A stretch of 64,000 bases of DNA from Fodinibius salicampi (GTDB taxonomy: Bacteria > Bacteroidota > Rhodothermia > Balneolales > Balneolaceae). The DNA lies in assembly GCF_039545095.1 (NCBI RefSeq), contig NZ_BAABRS010000002.1, positions 62,001 to 126,000 of the forward strand, read 5' to 3'. The position numbers were made by a program, and so were the translations under genes. Positions 56,392 through 64,000 of the stretch are shown piece after piece. The notes under the pieces were generated by a model. It did no database searches. It was not told the origin of the DNA and saw nothing but the letters and a program-made list of their open reading frames with translations. Position 1 is the stretch's first letter. Each line of letters opens with the position of its first letter.

Positions 56392-57660
56392 TTAACTGTA
56401 CAAAATAGAGCCAAAAGTCACCGCACTTTTACGTTCTCGTTCATCCCATAAATCGTAGTCTAAAATTTTTCCTTTTAAGCCGGGCATAATATTCAGAAAT
56501 GTGTAGAGGGGAGGGAATCCGCAAATCCGGTAAGGATCGGTCTCCTCCTTCATTAACTTGAGAAGCAAGTCCCTTCTGTTTTGTGAGCCATACTCTAAAA
56601 ATTGTCGATCAAAGTGTTCAACCTCGTTGAAAAGGTCAGATGCGGCAGTGGAATCACCGAACTTCTTTCCGAAGTGAGCCAGGTCGCCGCTGATCAGGAA
56701 AAAGGTATCCGGATCTCCGGAAAAGTTATTGTCCATCAACTGGGAAAAATCCTTTAGTTGCTCACCCAAATGCCCGTCTTCCATGTAATACAACTCATCT
56801 AGGTTTCGTACTAAAAAGGGAATAATTTGAAAGTCATGATCCCATAAATAGCTTAGGAAAAGCAAGTGTAGTTCAATACTGTGCTCGGTGCGATGAGCCC
56901 GGTCATGGGTTGTAATACCGCAATCACTATCCAATAGTTGTTGGATAGATTCCTGGTCACGGCGGATCGTACCTAAGGGCAGTTCAAAATCCTTGTTGAC
57001 CAGGATAAAAGGGCGCTCCTGGTAGGTATCCGGATATAAGCCGGCATAGTGCGAGGTGGCTATCATAACCACTCGTTTCGGTTTTAGGTTCCGAATAGGA
57101 GCAAAAGCCTTAATATAACTATCCAGTGCTATGCGGGGATCAATATGGGGGGCATAGAGCGCTTTCGCCGATGTATTTGTTTCTTCAGAGTCGTGCTTGT
57201 CGAAGGAGTTGCCCAGAAAGCCCTTTAACTCATTAGGATCAGCGGGATAAGAATTGCCGGCTGTATTGGAGGTATGTATGGTGGATTGTTCATATTGGCT
57301 TTCAACCTTTCGGGCATATGACTGGTAATAACCGGAGGATAACAGGCGGTTTTTGTCCAGGAATTGGACGAATTCCTTGAGCTGTTGAACCGAGACTTCA
57401 TCTCCGAAGTAGGGCTTCAGGTCATTGATGCTTTTCCGGCCGTCTATCAGTGATAGTAGTGTTTCTGTTTCCCGATGCAGGGCAAAGTCGGAAGGAACGT
57501 ATCCCCGGCTGTCATGGAAATAGAGGTATGAGCTCCCGTTATTTTGTACGGGAATAACCTGGATATCACGACGTAGTTGTGGAATCGGATCCGTTAAGGA
57601 GTCAAAAAGATCGTTCGTTTTCATTCCTGATGCTTTGTTTATGTTCTCATTTCCTGGCAT
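56392..57660 (-). CDS. Memo-family protein with PqqD-like N-terminal domain
   Basis: A 422-residue protein. Residues 130-422 match Memo / AmmeMemoRadiSam system protein B: NSYPADPNELKGFL, APHIDPR with His172, TSHYAG with His204, EHSIELHLLFL and the late ICGFPPLYTFL with the conserved Cys. Residues about 28-112 resemble a PqqD-type winged helix (DIQVIPVQNNGSSYLYFHD, then ETLLSLIDGRKSINDL). The Memo fold is related to non-haem iron dioxygenases; bacterial function is unsettled. The start at 57660 overlaps nth by 22 bp; an ATG at 57624 would avoid this. No radical-SAM or AMMECR1 partner is adjacent. Confidence 0.85.
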   Translation of the reverse strand: MPGNENINKASGMKTNDLFDSLTDPIPQLRRDIQVIPVQNNGSSYLYFHDSRGYVPSDFALHRETETLLSLIDGRKSINDLKPYFGDEVSVQQLKEFVQFLDKNRLLSSGYYQSYARKVESQYEQSTIHTSNTAGNSYPADPNELKGFLGNSFDKHDSEETNTSAKALYAPHIDPRIALDSYIKAFAPIRNLKPKRVVMIATSHYAGLYPDTYQERPFILVNKDFELPLGTIRRDQESIQQLLDSDCGITTHDRAHRTEHSIELHLLFLSYLWDHDFQIIPFLVRNLDELYYMEDGHLGEQLKDFSQLMDNNFSGDPDTFFLISGDLAHFGKKFGDSTAASDLFNEVEHFDRQFLEYGSQNRRDLLLKLMKEETDPYRICGFPPLYTFLNIMPGLKGKILDYDLWDERERKSAVTFGSILYS

Positions 57661-58343
57661 TCACAACGTATTCCATATTTCTCGCATAGCGGGTGGTCAG
57701 GAGGAGTAGAAATGCGTGCTTTACAGGCATTACGTCCATGATGAATAATCAAATGGGATAGGTTTGTCCAGTGTTCGCGGGGAAATAGGGCCATAAGATC
57801 GCGTTCTATCTTGTCGGTATTTTTTTCGTGTTCGGTAAGTCCGTAGCGATTGGCAAATCGTCTTACATGGGTATCCACTACCACGCCGTTATTGATGTTA
57901 AAGGCGTTGCCGAGCACTACGTTAGCTGTTTTTCGGGCTACACCGTACAGATCCAGTAATGCATCCATATCCTGTGGTACTTCGCCATTGTGTTTTTCGA
58001 CGATAGCCTGAGAAGACTGTTTCAATGCTTTTGCCTTATTGCGATAAAAACCGGTAGAGCGCACCAGTTCTTCCAACTCCTGGATAGGGGCTTCAGCCAT
58101 CGCTTCCGGGGTGGGATAAGTTTTAAAAAGCTCCGGGGTTACCTTATTGACCCGGACATCCGTGCACTGTGCACTCAAGATGGTAGCACAGAGTAATTCA
58201 AACGGATTACGATAATCGAGTGCGCAATGGGGATTGGGATAGTGTTCATAAAGGGCATTCAGGATTTTTTGAGCGTGCGCTTTTTGCTCTTCTGTTTTTT
58301 CCGGTAGTTTTTGCAGGTCTTCGTATTGTTTGGTTTTGGCCAT
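57639..58343 (-). CDS. nth: Endonuclease III
   Basis: Base-excision DNA glycosylase/AP lyase for oxidised pyrimidines. The helix-hairpin-helix LYGVARKTANVVLGNAF contains the catalytic Lys region, and the catalytic Asp is in VVDTHVRR. The C-terminal Fe-S loop is unusual: its Cys residues are spaced C-x12-C-x6-C-x1-C instead of the usual C-x6-C-x2-C-x5-C. The 234 residues include an N-terminal extension of about 20 charged residues. It overlaps the Memo gene and is its operon leader. Confidence 0.93.
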   Translation of the reverse strand: MAKTKQYEDLQKLPEKTEEQKAHAQKILNALYEHYPNPHCALDYRNPFELLCATILSAQCTDVRVNKVTPELFKTYPTPEAMAEAPIQELEELVRSTGFYRNKAKALKQSSQAIVEKHNGEVPQDMDALLDLYGVARKTANVVLGNAFNINNGVVVDTHVRRFANRYGLTEHEKNTDKIERDLMALFPREHWTNLSHLIIHHGRNACKARISTPPDHPLCEKYGIRCECQEMRT

Positions 58344-58467
58344 TGCCGCTGTTAGATAAAACGTTAAAAACTAAATAATGTAAACAAATAGACAGTAAAT
58401 AAAGGTAGATTTAGGCAGAAAAATTCCCCTACCTTAAGCCTGATTAAAATAAACGAAAACTATCATA

Positions 58468-59742
58468 ATGTCTCTACCAAAAGATCAGGCTAAAAAGATT
58501 GTCTCATCCCCTTACGCCTGGGTGGTATTAGGGGTATTAACGCTCATTTATATTTCCAGTTTTGTTGACCGGCAGATTATAGCAGTTCTTGCTCCACAAA
58601 TACAGGACGAGCTTGTGCTCAGTAATTTCCAGGTGGGATTATTGTACGGTACGGCCTTTTCGTTTATTTATGCCATCTGTGGTATCCCGATGGGTCGTTT
58701 GGCTGATATTTATTCACGGAAGCTTATGATCATATCAGGATTGGTAGTGTGGAGTCTTATGACGGTTATCAGCGGATTTGCAAGTTCACTTACTTTTTTA
58801 ATAGTGGCTCGTTTTTTTGTGGGTATCAGCGAGTCGGCATTAAGTCCGGCAGTGTACTCGCTGCTTTCCGATTATTTTAGGCCCGAACAGCGAGGGACCG
58901 TCTTTTCCATTTACGCGGCGGGAATATTCATCGGTATCGGAGTTTCGTTTTTAGCAGGTGGATCTGTTGCTCAGGCCTACGACTGGCGTACTTCCTTATG
59001 GGTTGTCGGTGTACCCGGATTGTTGATCGCGGTCATCGCCTGGCTGGTTATTCGGGAATTACCACGGGGTATCACCCAAGACAACGAGCGATATGAAGCG
59101 GTCAGTAGTTTCAGGGAAGTCGTTACTTATATTCTTAGGAAAAAAACGGTTCGATATCATTTTTTGGGATTTTCATTTTTGGCCTTTATCGGCTACACCA
59201 TTCTTGGTTTTATTGGAATTGTACTTACGGATATTCATAATGCCGGGGCCTTGGTCCCCCAATATGGCTGGTTTATGATGGCTACGGGCCTTAGTGTGAT
59301 GGCATCAGGCTGGGTAGCCGATAGGCTGGCAACCCGGTGGGGTGGGGGGCACCGTTTCATTATGGGAGCGGTAGCGGGACTGGTGTGTTTACCTCTGTAT
59401 TACTTTGGTCTTTTTGCTGAAACGGCAATAACTGCTCTTCTACTTATTGGCTTTGCCAATATAATCTCTTCGTCGTATAACGGAGTAGCAGCGGCCATTA
59501 TACAGTATTTGGTAAAGCCGAATATGCGTGCCTTGGCCGGGGGATTGTATTTGTTTGTAATTAGTGTAGTTGGATTCGGTATCGGTCCTCCACTTACAGG
59601 TTGGCTTATGGATACCTTTTTTATTGGTCCTTATGGTCCTGCCAAGGCATTGATGCTGGTTTTTACTTGTTCTGGCGTGCTGGGGAGCCTCTGTTTTTGG
59701 AGGGCAATGAAAAGCTATGATCAGGATACTGAAGTTGGGTAG
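58468..59742 (+). CDS. MFS transporter, Spinster-like
   Basis: A 424-residue twelve-span major facilitator. The N-terminal SSFVDRQIIAVLAPQIQDEL and GIPMGRLADIYSRKLMI (signature A-like loop between spans 2 and 3) are typical of the Spinster-type branch. The second half has the matching loop GWVADRLATRWGGGHRF. Substrates of this branch are varied lipids, sugars or organic acids and cannot be read here. It is a single-gene unit in the opposite direction to nth. Confidence 0.9.
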   Translation: MSLPKDQAKKIVSSPYAWVVLGVLTLIYISSFVDRQIIAVLAPQIQDELVLSNFQVGLLYGTAFSFIYAICGIPMGRLADIYSRKLMIISGLVVWSLMTVISGFASSLTFLIVARFFVGISESALSPAVYSLLSDYFRPEQRGTVFSIYAAGIFIGIGVSFLAGGSVAQAYDWRTSLWVVGVPGLLIAVIAWLVIRELPRGITQDNERYEAVSSFREVVTYILRKKTVRYHFLGFSFLAFIGYTILGFIGIVLTDIHNAGALVPQYGWFMMATGLSVMASGWVADRLATRWGGGHRFIMGAVAGLVCLPLYYFGLFAETAITALLLIGFANIISSSYNGVAAAIIQYLVKPNMRALAGGLYLFVISVVGFGIGPPLTGWLMDTFFIGPYGPAKALMLVFTCSGVLGSLCFWRAMKSYDQDTEVG

Positions 59743-60018
59743 GTATTTAGGGGCTGGATAAGATGTGGGATACAGGTTTCGGATGCTGAATTTCCGATTC
59801 TTGATATTAGATGTCTGGCAATAGTTCTTGTATACCAGCTTCAGTTGCACATTTATGAGAGTTTTTCCACTCTATTGCAGTATATCTAAGTAGAATATCG
59901 TCCCAAACGGTACCCAAGCATAGGGTCAGGCCGCCTTGCCGATCCAGTAACCGTAGCACCGTAACGACACCCCTATGGTCGGAACTGTGCCTTATCATGA
60001 GAACGGCCCTATCACCTG
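59743..60018. other. Gap between MFS gene and 22-bp array
   Basis: No convincing gene. A frame on the minus strand (59807-60037) has no family similarity. Degenerate relatives of the 22-bp unit may begin at 59997 (CTATCACCTG matches the unit's second half). Confidence 0.4.
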
Positions 60019-60172
60019 GAGTTAGTACCCCTAACACTGGGAGCCAGTGTCGTTAACACCAGGAGTTAGTGATACTAATACTGGGAGTCATTGGCGCTAA
60101 CATTAGCAGTTAGTGTTACTGACACCAAGAGTCGGCGCCACTATCATTAGGAGTTAGTGCTATTCCTACTGT
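60019..60172. repeat. Exact 22-bp-period array, seven degenerate units
   Basis: Unit starts fall at 60019, 60041, 60063, 60085, 60107, 60129 and 60151, always 22 bp apart. The units diverge in sequence around a consensus GAGTTAGTG-nyr-CTAACACTAG. Within a unit GTTAGT and ACTAAC are inverted, and neighbouring units can pair (ACACTGG/CCAGTGT at 60034-60050). A 22-bp period is not a multiple of three, so it is not coding. It lies between convergent genes. Confidence 0.75.
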
Positions 60173-60451
60173 TGGGAACTGGGTGAGGCTACTAATCAGG
60201 AGATGTAATACAAACCCATTAGATGGAATTGTCATTACCGGTTATAGGCCTGGGATTAATATAAAGACAGGTCTATAGACCAAATAGATTATTAAATGGT
60301 GTAGATATATTTCAGGAAATATCGCAAAGTGGACATAGCAGGCAAAAAAAACTGCATCCGTTTATTCAGTCAGTTGAAAAGCACCAAAGCAAAGGCTAAT
60401 TAATCAAATTGCATGTTGCTTCCTGAAGCCTGTTTTCTTTAATAGTACTTT
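60173..60451. other. Gap between 22-bp array and pntB
   Basis: About 280 bp without a gene. It has one imperfect hairpin, ATAGGCCTG/CAGGTCTAT (60244-60276), and an AT-rich stretch. No clear intrinsic terminator for pntB is seen. Confidence 0.4.
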
Positions 60452-61873
60452 TTATAAATTACTCAGCGCCTGTGAGAGGTCCTGCAGGGTTTCTTTGGCG
60501 TCCCCAAAGAACATCTGGTTAGACTCTTCATAAAAGAGGGCGTTATCAATACCGGCAAAACCGGGACTCAGACTCCGCTTAAAGACAATAGTGCGTTCCG
60601 CTTCGTCTACGTTTAAGATCGGCATACCGTAAATAGGACTACCCTGTGTAGTTTTTGCAGCAGGATTGACAACGTCGTTGGCCCCGATAATAAGTACGAC
60701 ATCGGTAGACTTAAATTCAGGATTAATCTGTTCCATATCATAAAGCTGATCGTAAGGTACATCAGCCTCGGCCAGCAATACGTTCATATGTCCGGGCATA
60801 CGTCCCGCCACCGGATGAATGCCATATTTCACTTCCACGCCTTTCTTTTCAAGCTTGTCAACCACTTCCTTCAGTACGTGTTGTGCCTGGGCAACTGCCA
60901 ATCCGTAACCAGGTGTAATAACTACCTTGTCGGCATAAGCACATTGAATGGCTACATCCTGGGCAGTCGTTTCGTGAACAGTTTTATCGGTATCTGCGGC
61001 GGGTCCGCTACCACTGTCTCCGTTATCACCGCCGAAAGCACCAAAGAGTACATTGCCCAGCGTTCGATTCATGGCCTTACACATGATGTTGGTAAGGATA
61101 AGTCCCGCAGCTCCTACTAATGCACCACTGATAATCAGGAGGTTGTTATTAATGACAAATCCGGCCATGGAGGCAGCAAGACCTGAGTAAGAGTTGAGCA
61201 GCGAAATGACGACCGGCATATCAGCTCCGCCAATGGGTAGTACGGTAAGCACACCCAGAACAAGGGCAATCCCGAAGATAATCCAGAAGACGAGCTGACT
61301 GGCAGGATCAAAAGTTAGCCATCCGACCAGCGCAAGTCCCACTATGGTAATGAATGCATTGAAAATATTTTGTGCCGGAAAGGTAATGGGATTACCGCTG
61401 ATAAATCCTTTAAGCTTTCCAAAAGCCACAAAGCTGCCGGTAAAGGTGATGGAACCAATCAGAATACTGAGCCCAATAGTGGCAATCTCTTGTCCGGCAA
61501 AAAGTTCCGGGGCGGTGCGACGAAATTCACCCCAGGCGACTAATGCGGAGGCCCCACCACCAAAACCATTAAAAATAGCGACCATTTCCGGCATGGCGGT
61601 CATTTCTACTTTCTTGGCTGCAAAGGCACCAATGGCACTACCGATTACAATACCGGCAATGATATATTCATAACTGATTATTTGCTGGTCAAATAGAGTG
61701 ACTACGAGACCAATTAACATGCCTAGGGCAGCAAGCTGATTACCGGAACGGGCTGTGTCCGGAGATCCGAGCCTTTTAATCCCGACAATAAAAATGCCGG
61801 TTGCTACAAGATATACAAGTTGAATAATATCAGGCAGTATGGCCTGAATACCAGAAGGTAAAAACTCACTCAT
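60452..61873 (-). CDS. pntB: NAD(P) transhydrogenase, beta subunit
   Basis: Membrane subunit and NADP(H)-binding half of the proton-pumping transhydrogenase, which uses the proton gradient to make NADPH. Residues 1-270 contain about nine spans. Residues 300-473 form the NADP domain, with VVITPGYGLAVAQAQH, GIHPVAGRMPGHMNVLLAEA and VVLIIGANDVVNPAA. Its start overlaps the pntAB stop by 8 bp. It is the last gene of pntAA-pntAB-pntB. Confidence 0.96.
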   Translation of the reverse strand: MSEFLPSGIQAILPDIIQLVYLVATGIFIVGIKRLGSPDTARSGNQLAALGMLIGLVVTLFDQQIISYEYIIAGIVIGSAIGAFAAKKVEMTAMPEMVAIFNGFGGGASALVAWGEFRRTAPELFAGQEIATIGLSILIGSITFTGSFVAFGKLKGFISGNPITFPAQNIFNAFITIVGLALVGWLTFDPASQLVFWIIFGIALVLGVLTVLPIGGADMPVVISLLNSYSGLAASMAGFVINNNLLIISGALVGAAGLILTNIMCKAMNRTLGNVLFGAFGGDNGDSGSGPAADTDKTVHETTAQDVAIQCAYADKVVITPGYGLAVAQAQHVLKEVVDKLEKKGVEVKYGIHPVAGRMPGHMNVLLAEADVPYDQLYDMEQINPEFKSTDVVLIIGANDVVNPAAKTTQGSPIYGMPILNVDEAERTIVFKRSLSPGFAGIDNALFYEESNQMFFGDAKETLQDLSQALSNL

Positions 61874-62159
61874 TGGAACGATCTTTTTTCTTAAACATTT
61901 CGAGCATGCGGTCGGTTACCATAAATCCCCCGACAACATTAATTGTTGCGAAAACGATAGCACAAAATCCGATTAATTGGGCTACTTGACTGTCCACTTG
62001 TCCCGCTACGACTACCGCACCGATAATGGTTATGCCGGAGATGGCATTTGCTCCCGACATTAGTGGAGTGTGTAGCGTGGGTGGCACTTTGGATATAAGT
62101 TCAAAGCCTATAAAGGAGGCTAAGACAAAAATAAATAGGTTAAATATGAGTCCCGACAT
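61866..62159 (-). CDS. pntAB: NAD(P) transhydrogenase, alpha subunit part 2
   Basis: A 97-residue membrane protein with three spans, equal to the C-terminal membrane part of E. coli PntA. SKVPPTLHTPLMSGANAISGITIIGA is diagnostic. The split of PntA into two polypeptides is common outside the enterobacteria. It overlaps pntB by 8 bp and is preceded by an 86-bp AT-rich repeat. Confidence 0.95.
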   Translation of the reverse strand: MSGLIFNLFIFVLASFIGFELISKVPPTLHTPLMSGANAISGITIIGAVVVAGQVDSQVAQLIGFCAIVFATINVVGGFMVTDRMLEMFKKKDRSNE

Positions 62160-62162
62160 GGT

Positions 62163-62245
62163 GTTTATTAATTAGGAATTATGAATTAAAAATTAGGCAT
62201 TAAAAGCTTTCGCTTATCCCATTCCTAATTCATCATTATTAATTC
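62163..62245. repeat. AT-rich inverted repeat within the pnt operon
   Basis: ATTAGGAATTATGAATTA on one side and relatives such as CCTAATTCATC and TTATTAATTC on the other can pair. It lies inside the operon between pntAA and pntAB. Similar AT-rich elements are spread through many genomes of this group. Confidence 0.45.
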
Positions 62246-63373
62246 TTAATTTTCTTTTAGCATAGGGCTTATGATGTCCCCTTCATGCGTAATGGTAGTA
62301 TTGAGCGTAATTTCATCTTCGAAATCGAAGTGCGGTTTCCCTTCTTCATCCAGCAGGTGGTTTAGTAATCCCCACATGTTTTTGGAATAAAGCTGACTGG
62401 CATGATAGGCTAACATACTGGTTATATTGATCGGGCCAATGACCTTAACTTCATTCTCAATAACGGTTTCACCCGCTTCTGTCAGTTCGCAGTTCCCTCC
62501 ATTTTCTGCCGCCAGGTCCACAATAACAGCGCCTGCATGCATATCATTAACCATTTCTTTGGTCACCAATAGCGGAGCCGGCTTCCCGGGTATGAGTGCT
62601 GTTGTTATAATAATATCCGATTTCTTGGCGTGTTCATGAATAACCTGCCGCTGCCTTTCCTGTTCATCTTCGGCCAGTTCTTTGGCATACCCGCCTTCTG
62701 TTTCCGATTCGTCATCCAGATCGGGTACTTCTACAAAAGTTGCACCCAAGCTTTCGACCTGTTCCTTTACGGCCGGACGTATATCAAAAGCTTCTACCAC
62801 GGCACCCAGTCGCTTAGCGGTAGCGATGGCCTGCAGGCCTGCTACTCCGGCACCCAATACCAGAACTTTAGCGGGGGCGATGGTTCCGGCTGCGGTCATC
62901 ATCATGGGCAGATAGCGATCCAGTTCGTTGGCTCCAATAAGAGCCGATTTATAGCCGGCAATAGAGCTCATAGAAGAGAGCGCATCCATGTTTTGTGCGC
63001 GAGAAATGCGTGGGATTGCGTCCATACCCAAGGCAGTAATGCTCTTGGATTTTAGCAATTCAACGGTCTCTTCATTCTGAAGTGCCCATAAAAAGCAGAT
63101 AAGAATCGTGCCTTCGGAAAGCGTTTCCAGGTCTTCAGAGGGAGGAGTTTGAATGCTGATTAGAATATCAGCAGACTTGAGTAATTCGGATCGATCATCC
63201 TGAATTGTTGCCCCTGATTCAATATAGGCATCATCAAGATAATTAGAGGCAAGTCCCGCCTCTTTCTCCACCACTACATCCAGTCCCAGATCTGTGAGTT
63301 TCTTTACTGTTTCGGGAATAAGCGCTACCCGATTTTCATGTTCCGCTGTTTCTTTGGGAATTGCAACAGTCAC
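62246..63373 (-). CDS. pntAA: NAD(P) transhydrogenase, alpha subunit part 1
   Basis: Soluble NAD(H)-binding domain of the transhydrogenase, related to alanine dehydrogenase. It begins MTVAIPKETAEHENRVALIPE when started at the GTG at 63373; the TTG at 63379 is an alternative. RISRAQNMDALSSMSSIAGY is the mobile-loop region, and the NAD fold is VLVLGAGVAGLQAIATAKRLGA. About 375 residues is normal. It is first in its operon. Confidence 0.95.
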   Translation of the reverse strand: MTVAIPKETAEHENRVALIPETVKKLTDLGLDVVVEKEAGLASNYLDDAYIESGATIQDDRSELLKSADILISIQTPPSEDLETLSEGTILICFLWALQNEETVELLKSKSITALGMDAIPRISRAQNMDALSSMSSIAGYKSALIGANELDRYLPMMMTAAGTIAPAKVLVLGAGVAGLQAIATAKRLGAVVEAFDIRPAVKEQVESLGATFVEVPDLDDESETEGGYAKELAEDEQERQRQVIHEHAKKSDIIITTALIPGKPAPLLVTKEMVNDMHAGAVIVDLAAENGGNCELTEAGETVIENEVKVIGPINITSMLAYHASQLYSKNMWGLLNHLLDEEGKPHFDFEDEITLNTTITHEGDIISPMLKEN

Positions 63374-63600
63374 AATCAATAAATAAGCAGTTAAAAGTTA
63401 ACGGCCATAACTTATGTAAAAGATTTACTTTTGCAAATACTTTTTAAAAGATCATATGGGATTATCTTTCCCGGCCTGAATTCCACAGTAAAAGGGTGAG
63501 AGTTGCATTCGGGATCTATAAATATTACTAATTCAATAGACTCTATATGCTCTATAAAAAATATCGACTCAATTCTTACGACTAATTTTTGTATTATTAG

Positions 63601-63633
63601 ATGAATTTTGAAGAAGATAACTTTGACGACTGA
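63601..63633 (+). CDS. Ten-codon acidic leader frame overlapping trxB start
   Basis: ATG to TGA encodes MNFEEDNFDD. The stop overlaps the trxB start as TGATG, a classic coupling arrangement. Whether it is translated is unknown; chance is possible for so short a frame. Confidence 0.3.
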   Translation: MNFEEDNFDD

Positions 63634-64000
63634 TGGAAGATATTGCAGGAAAAACATTTGACGTAGTGATTGTAGGAAGCGGTCCGGCCGGATTAACGGC
63701 AGCACTTTATGCGGCACGGGCCGATTTGAATCCAATTGTATTTGAAGGGCCGGAGCCCGGTGGGCAGCTCATGCAGACCACGGATGTGGAAAACTATCCC
63801 GGATACCCGGAAGGCGTGATGGGGCCTAAAATGATGCAGGATTTCCGGGAGCAGGCACAGCGTTTCGGGGCTGATACCCGCTATGGAATGGTAACTAATA
63901 TCGATTTTGATGAACGACCTTATGCCATGACGATTGATGAAGAAGTCCAAATACAAGCTAAGGCTATCATCGTTTCTACCGGTGCTTCGGCCAAATGGCT
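63633..64000 (+). CDS. trxB: Thioredoxin reductase, 3' end cut by window
   Basis: Flavoenzyme reducing thioredoxin with NADPH. The first 122 residues are present: the FAD fold DVVIVGSGPAGLTAALYAARA, GGQLMQTTDVENYPGYPEGVMG and the IIVSTGASAKW strand, all at family positions. The CxxC redox motif would come just beyond the window. The ATG at 63633 overlaps the stop of a ten-codon frame. Confidence 0.95.
   Translation, partial: MEDIAGKTFDVVIVGSGPAGLTAALYAARADLNPIVFEGPEPGGQLMQTTDVENYPGYPEGVMGPKMMQDFREQAQRFGADTRYGMVTNIDFDERPYAMTIDEEVQIQAKAIIVSTGASAKW

Noticed and set aside
59807-60037. 76-codon minus-strand frame in the gap after the MFS gene
   Set aside because: No recognisable motif, overlaps the edge of the 22-bp array, and no ribosome-binding site.
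60019-60172. CRISPR array
   Set aside because: Units are contiguous, with no unique spacers and no cas genes; unit identity is low.

Overview
The window looks like the chromosome of a Bacteroidota-type bacterium, most likely of the Balneolota/Rhodothermota branch. Evidence: a gldC gene, a fatty-acid desaturase, split B12-dependent methylmalonyl-CoA mutase genes, a three-gene pntAA-pntAB-pntB transhydrogenase, a folP-cdaA pair, few strong Shine-Dalgarno sites, and dispersed intergenic inverted repeats of a kind common in this group. Base composition is moderate and fairly even. There is no phage, transposase or CRISPR array. The placement is inferred from gene content and was not tested.

Layout. 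1-6.5 kb: the end of a 7Fe ferredoxin gene, folP, cdaA (c-di-AMP synthesis), then the leftward operon mutB-meaB-patatin. 7-14.7 kb: a desaturase, a lipoprotein with a clan-CD-protease-like His/Cys pattern, mutA, an acyl-CoA dehydrogenase, a PAS protein, sufE and a cold-shock gene. 14.9-18.1 kb: a 1084-residue fusion of an endonuclease Q-like PHP nuclease to a UvrD-type helicase. 18.3-20.6 kb: a DUF5916-like outer-membrane protein. 20.6-27.3 kb: a complete curli-like functional amyloid cluster with a LysM-CsgE fusion, CsgF, four curlin-repeat proteins, a CsgG with an added C-terminal beta-barrel, and a lipoprotein that may have an Ig-like fold.

27.8-33.5 kb: an aminotransferase/sulfotransferase pair, yaaA and katG (peroxide defence). 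33.6-37.8 kb: a DUF1080 protein, a small membrane protein, a GIY-YIG protein, lexA with a candidate operator, a gene remnant, and the first copy of a candidate small RNA. 38-42.1 kb: an unrecognised divergent four-gene cluster next to tRNA-Arg(ACG). 42.4-48.7 kb: a CoA-transferase, a DUF5009-like membrane protein, rluD, the second candidate small RNA, recN and a rhodanese. 48.8-53.5 kb: a cupredoxin lipoprotein with permuted halves, and adjacent genes for D- and L-2-hydroxyglutarate oxidation. 53.7-64 kb: a TlpA-like lipoprotein, ahcY, gldC, a Memo-family protein with a PqqD-like N-terminus, nth, an MFS transporter, a 22-bp-period non-coding array, the pnt operon and the start of trxB.

How the genes fit together. 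The mut/meaB/acyl-CoA dehydrogenase genes suggest propionyl-CoA and branched-chain catabolism. lexA, recN, nth and the EndoQ-UvrD fusion form a DNA-repair theme. katG, yaaA, trxB and pntAB cover redox defence. The strongest candidates for something undescribed are the rearranged curli system, the EndoQ-UvrD fusion, the two-copy RNA element (37.1 and 46.2 kb), the exact 22-bp array (60.0-60.2 kb) and the 38-42 kb cluster.
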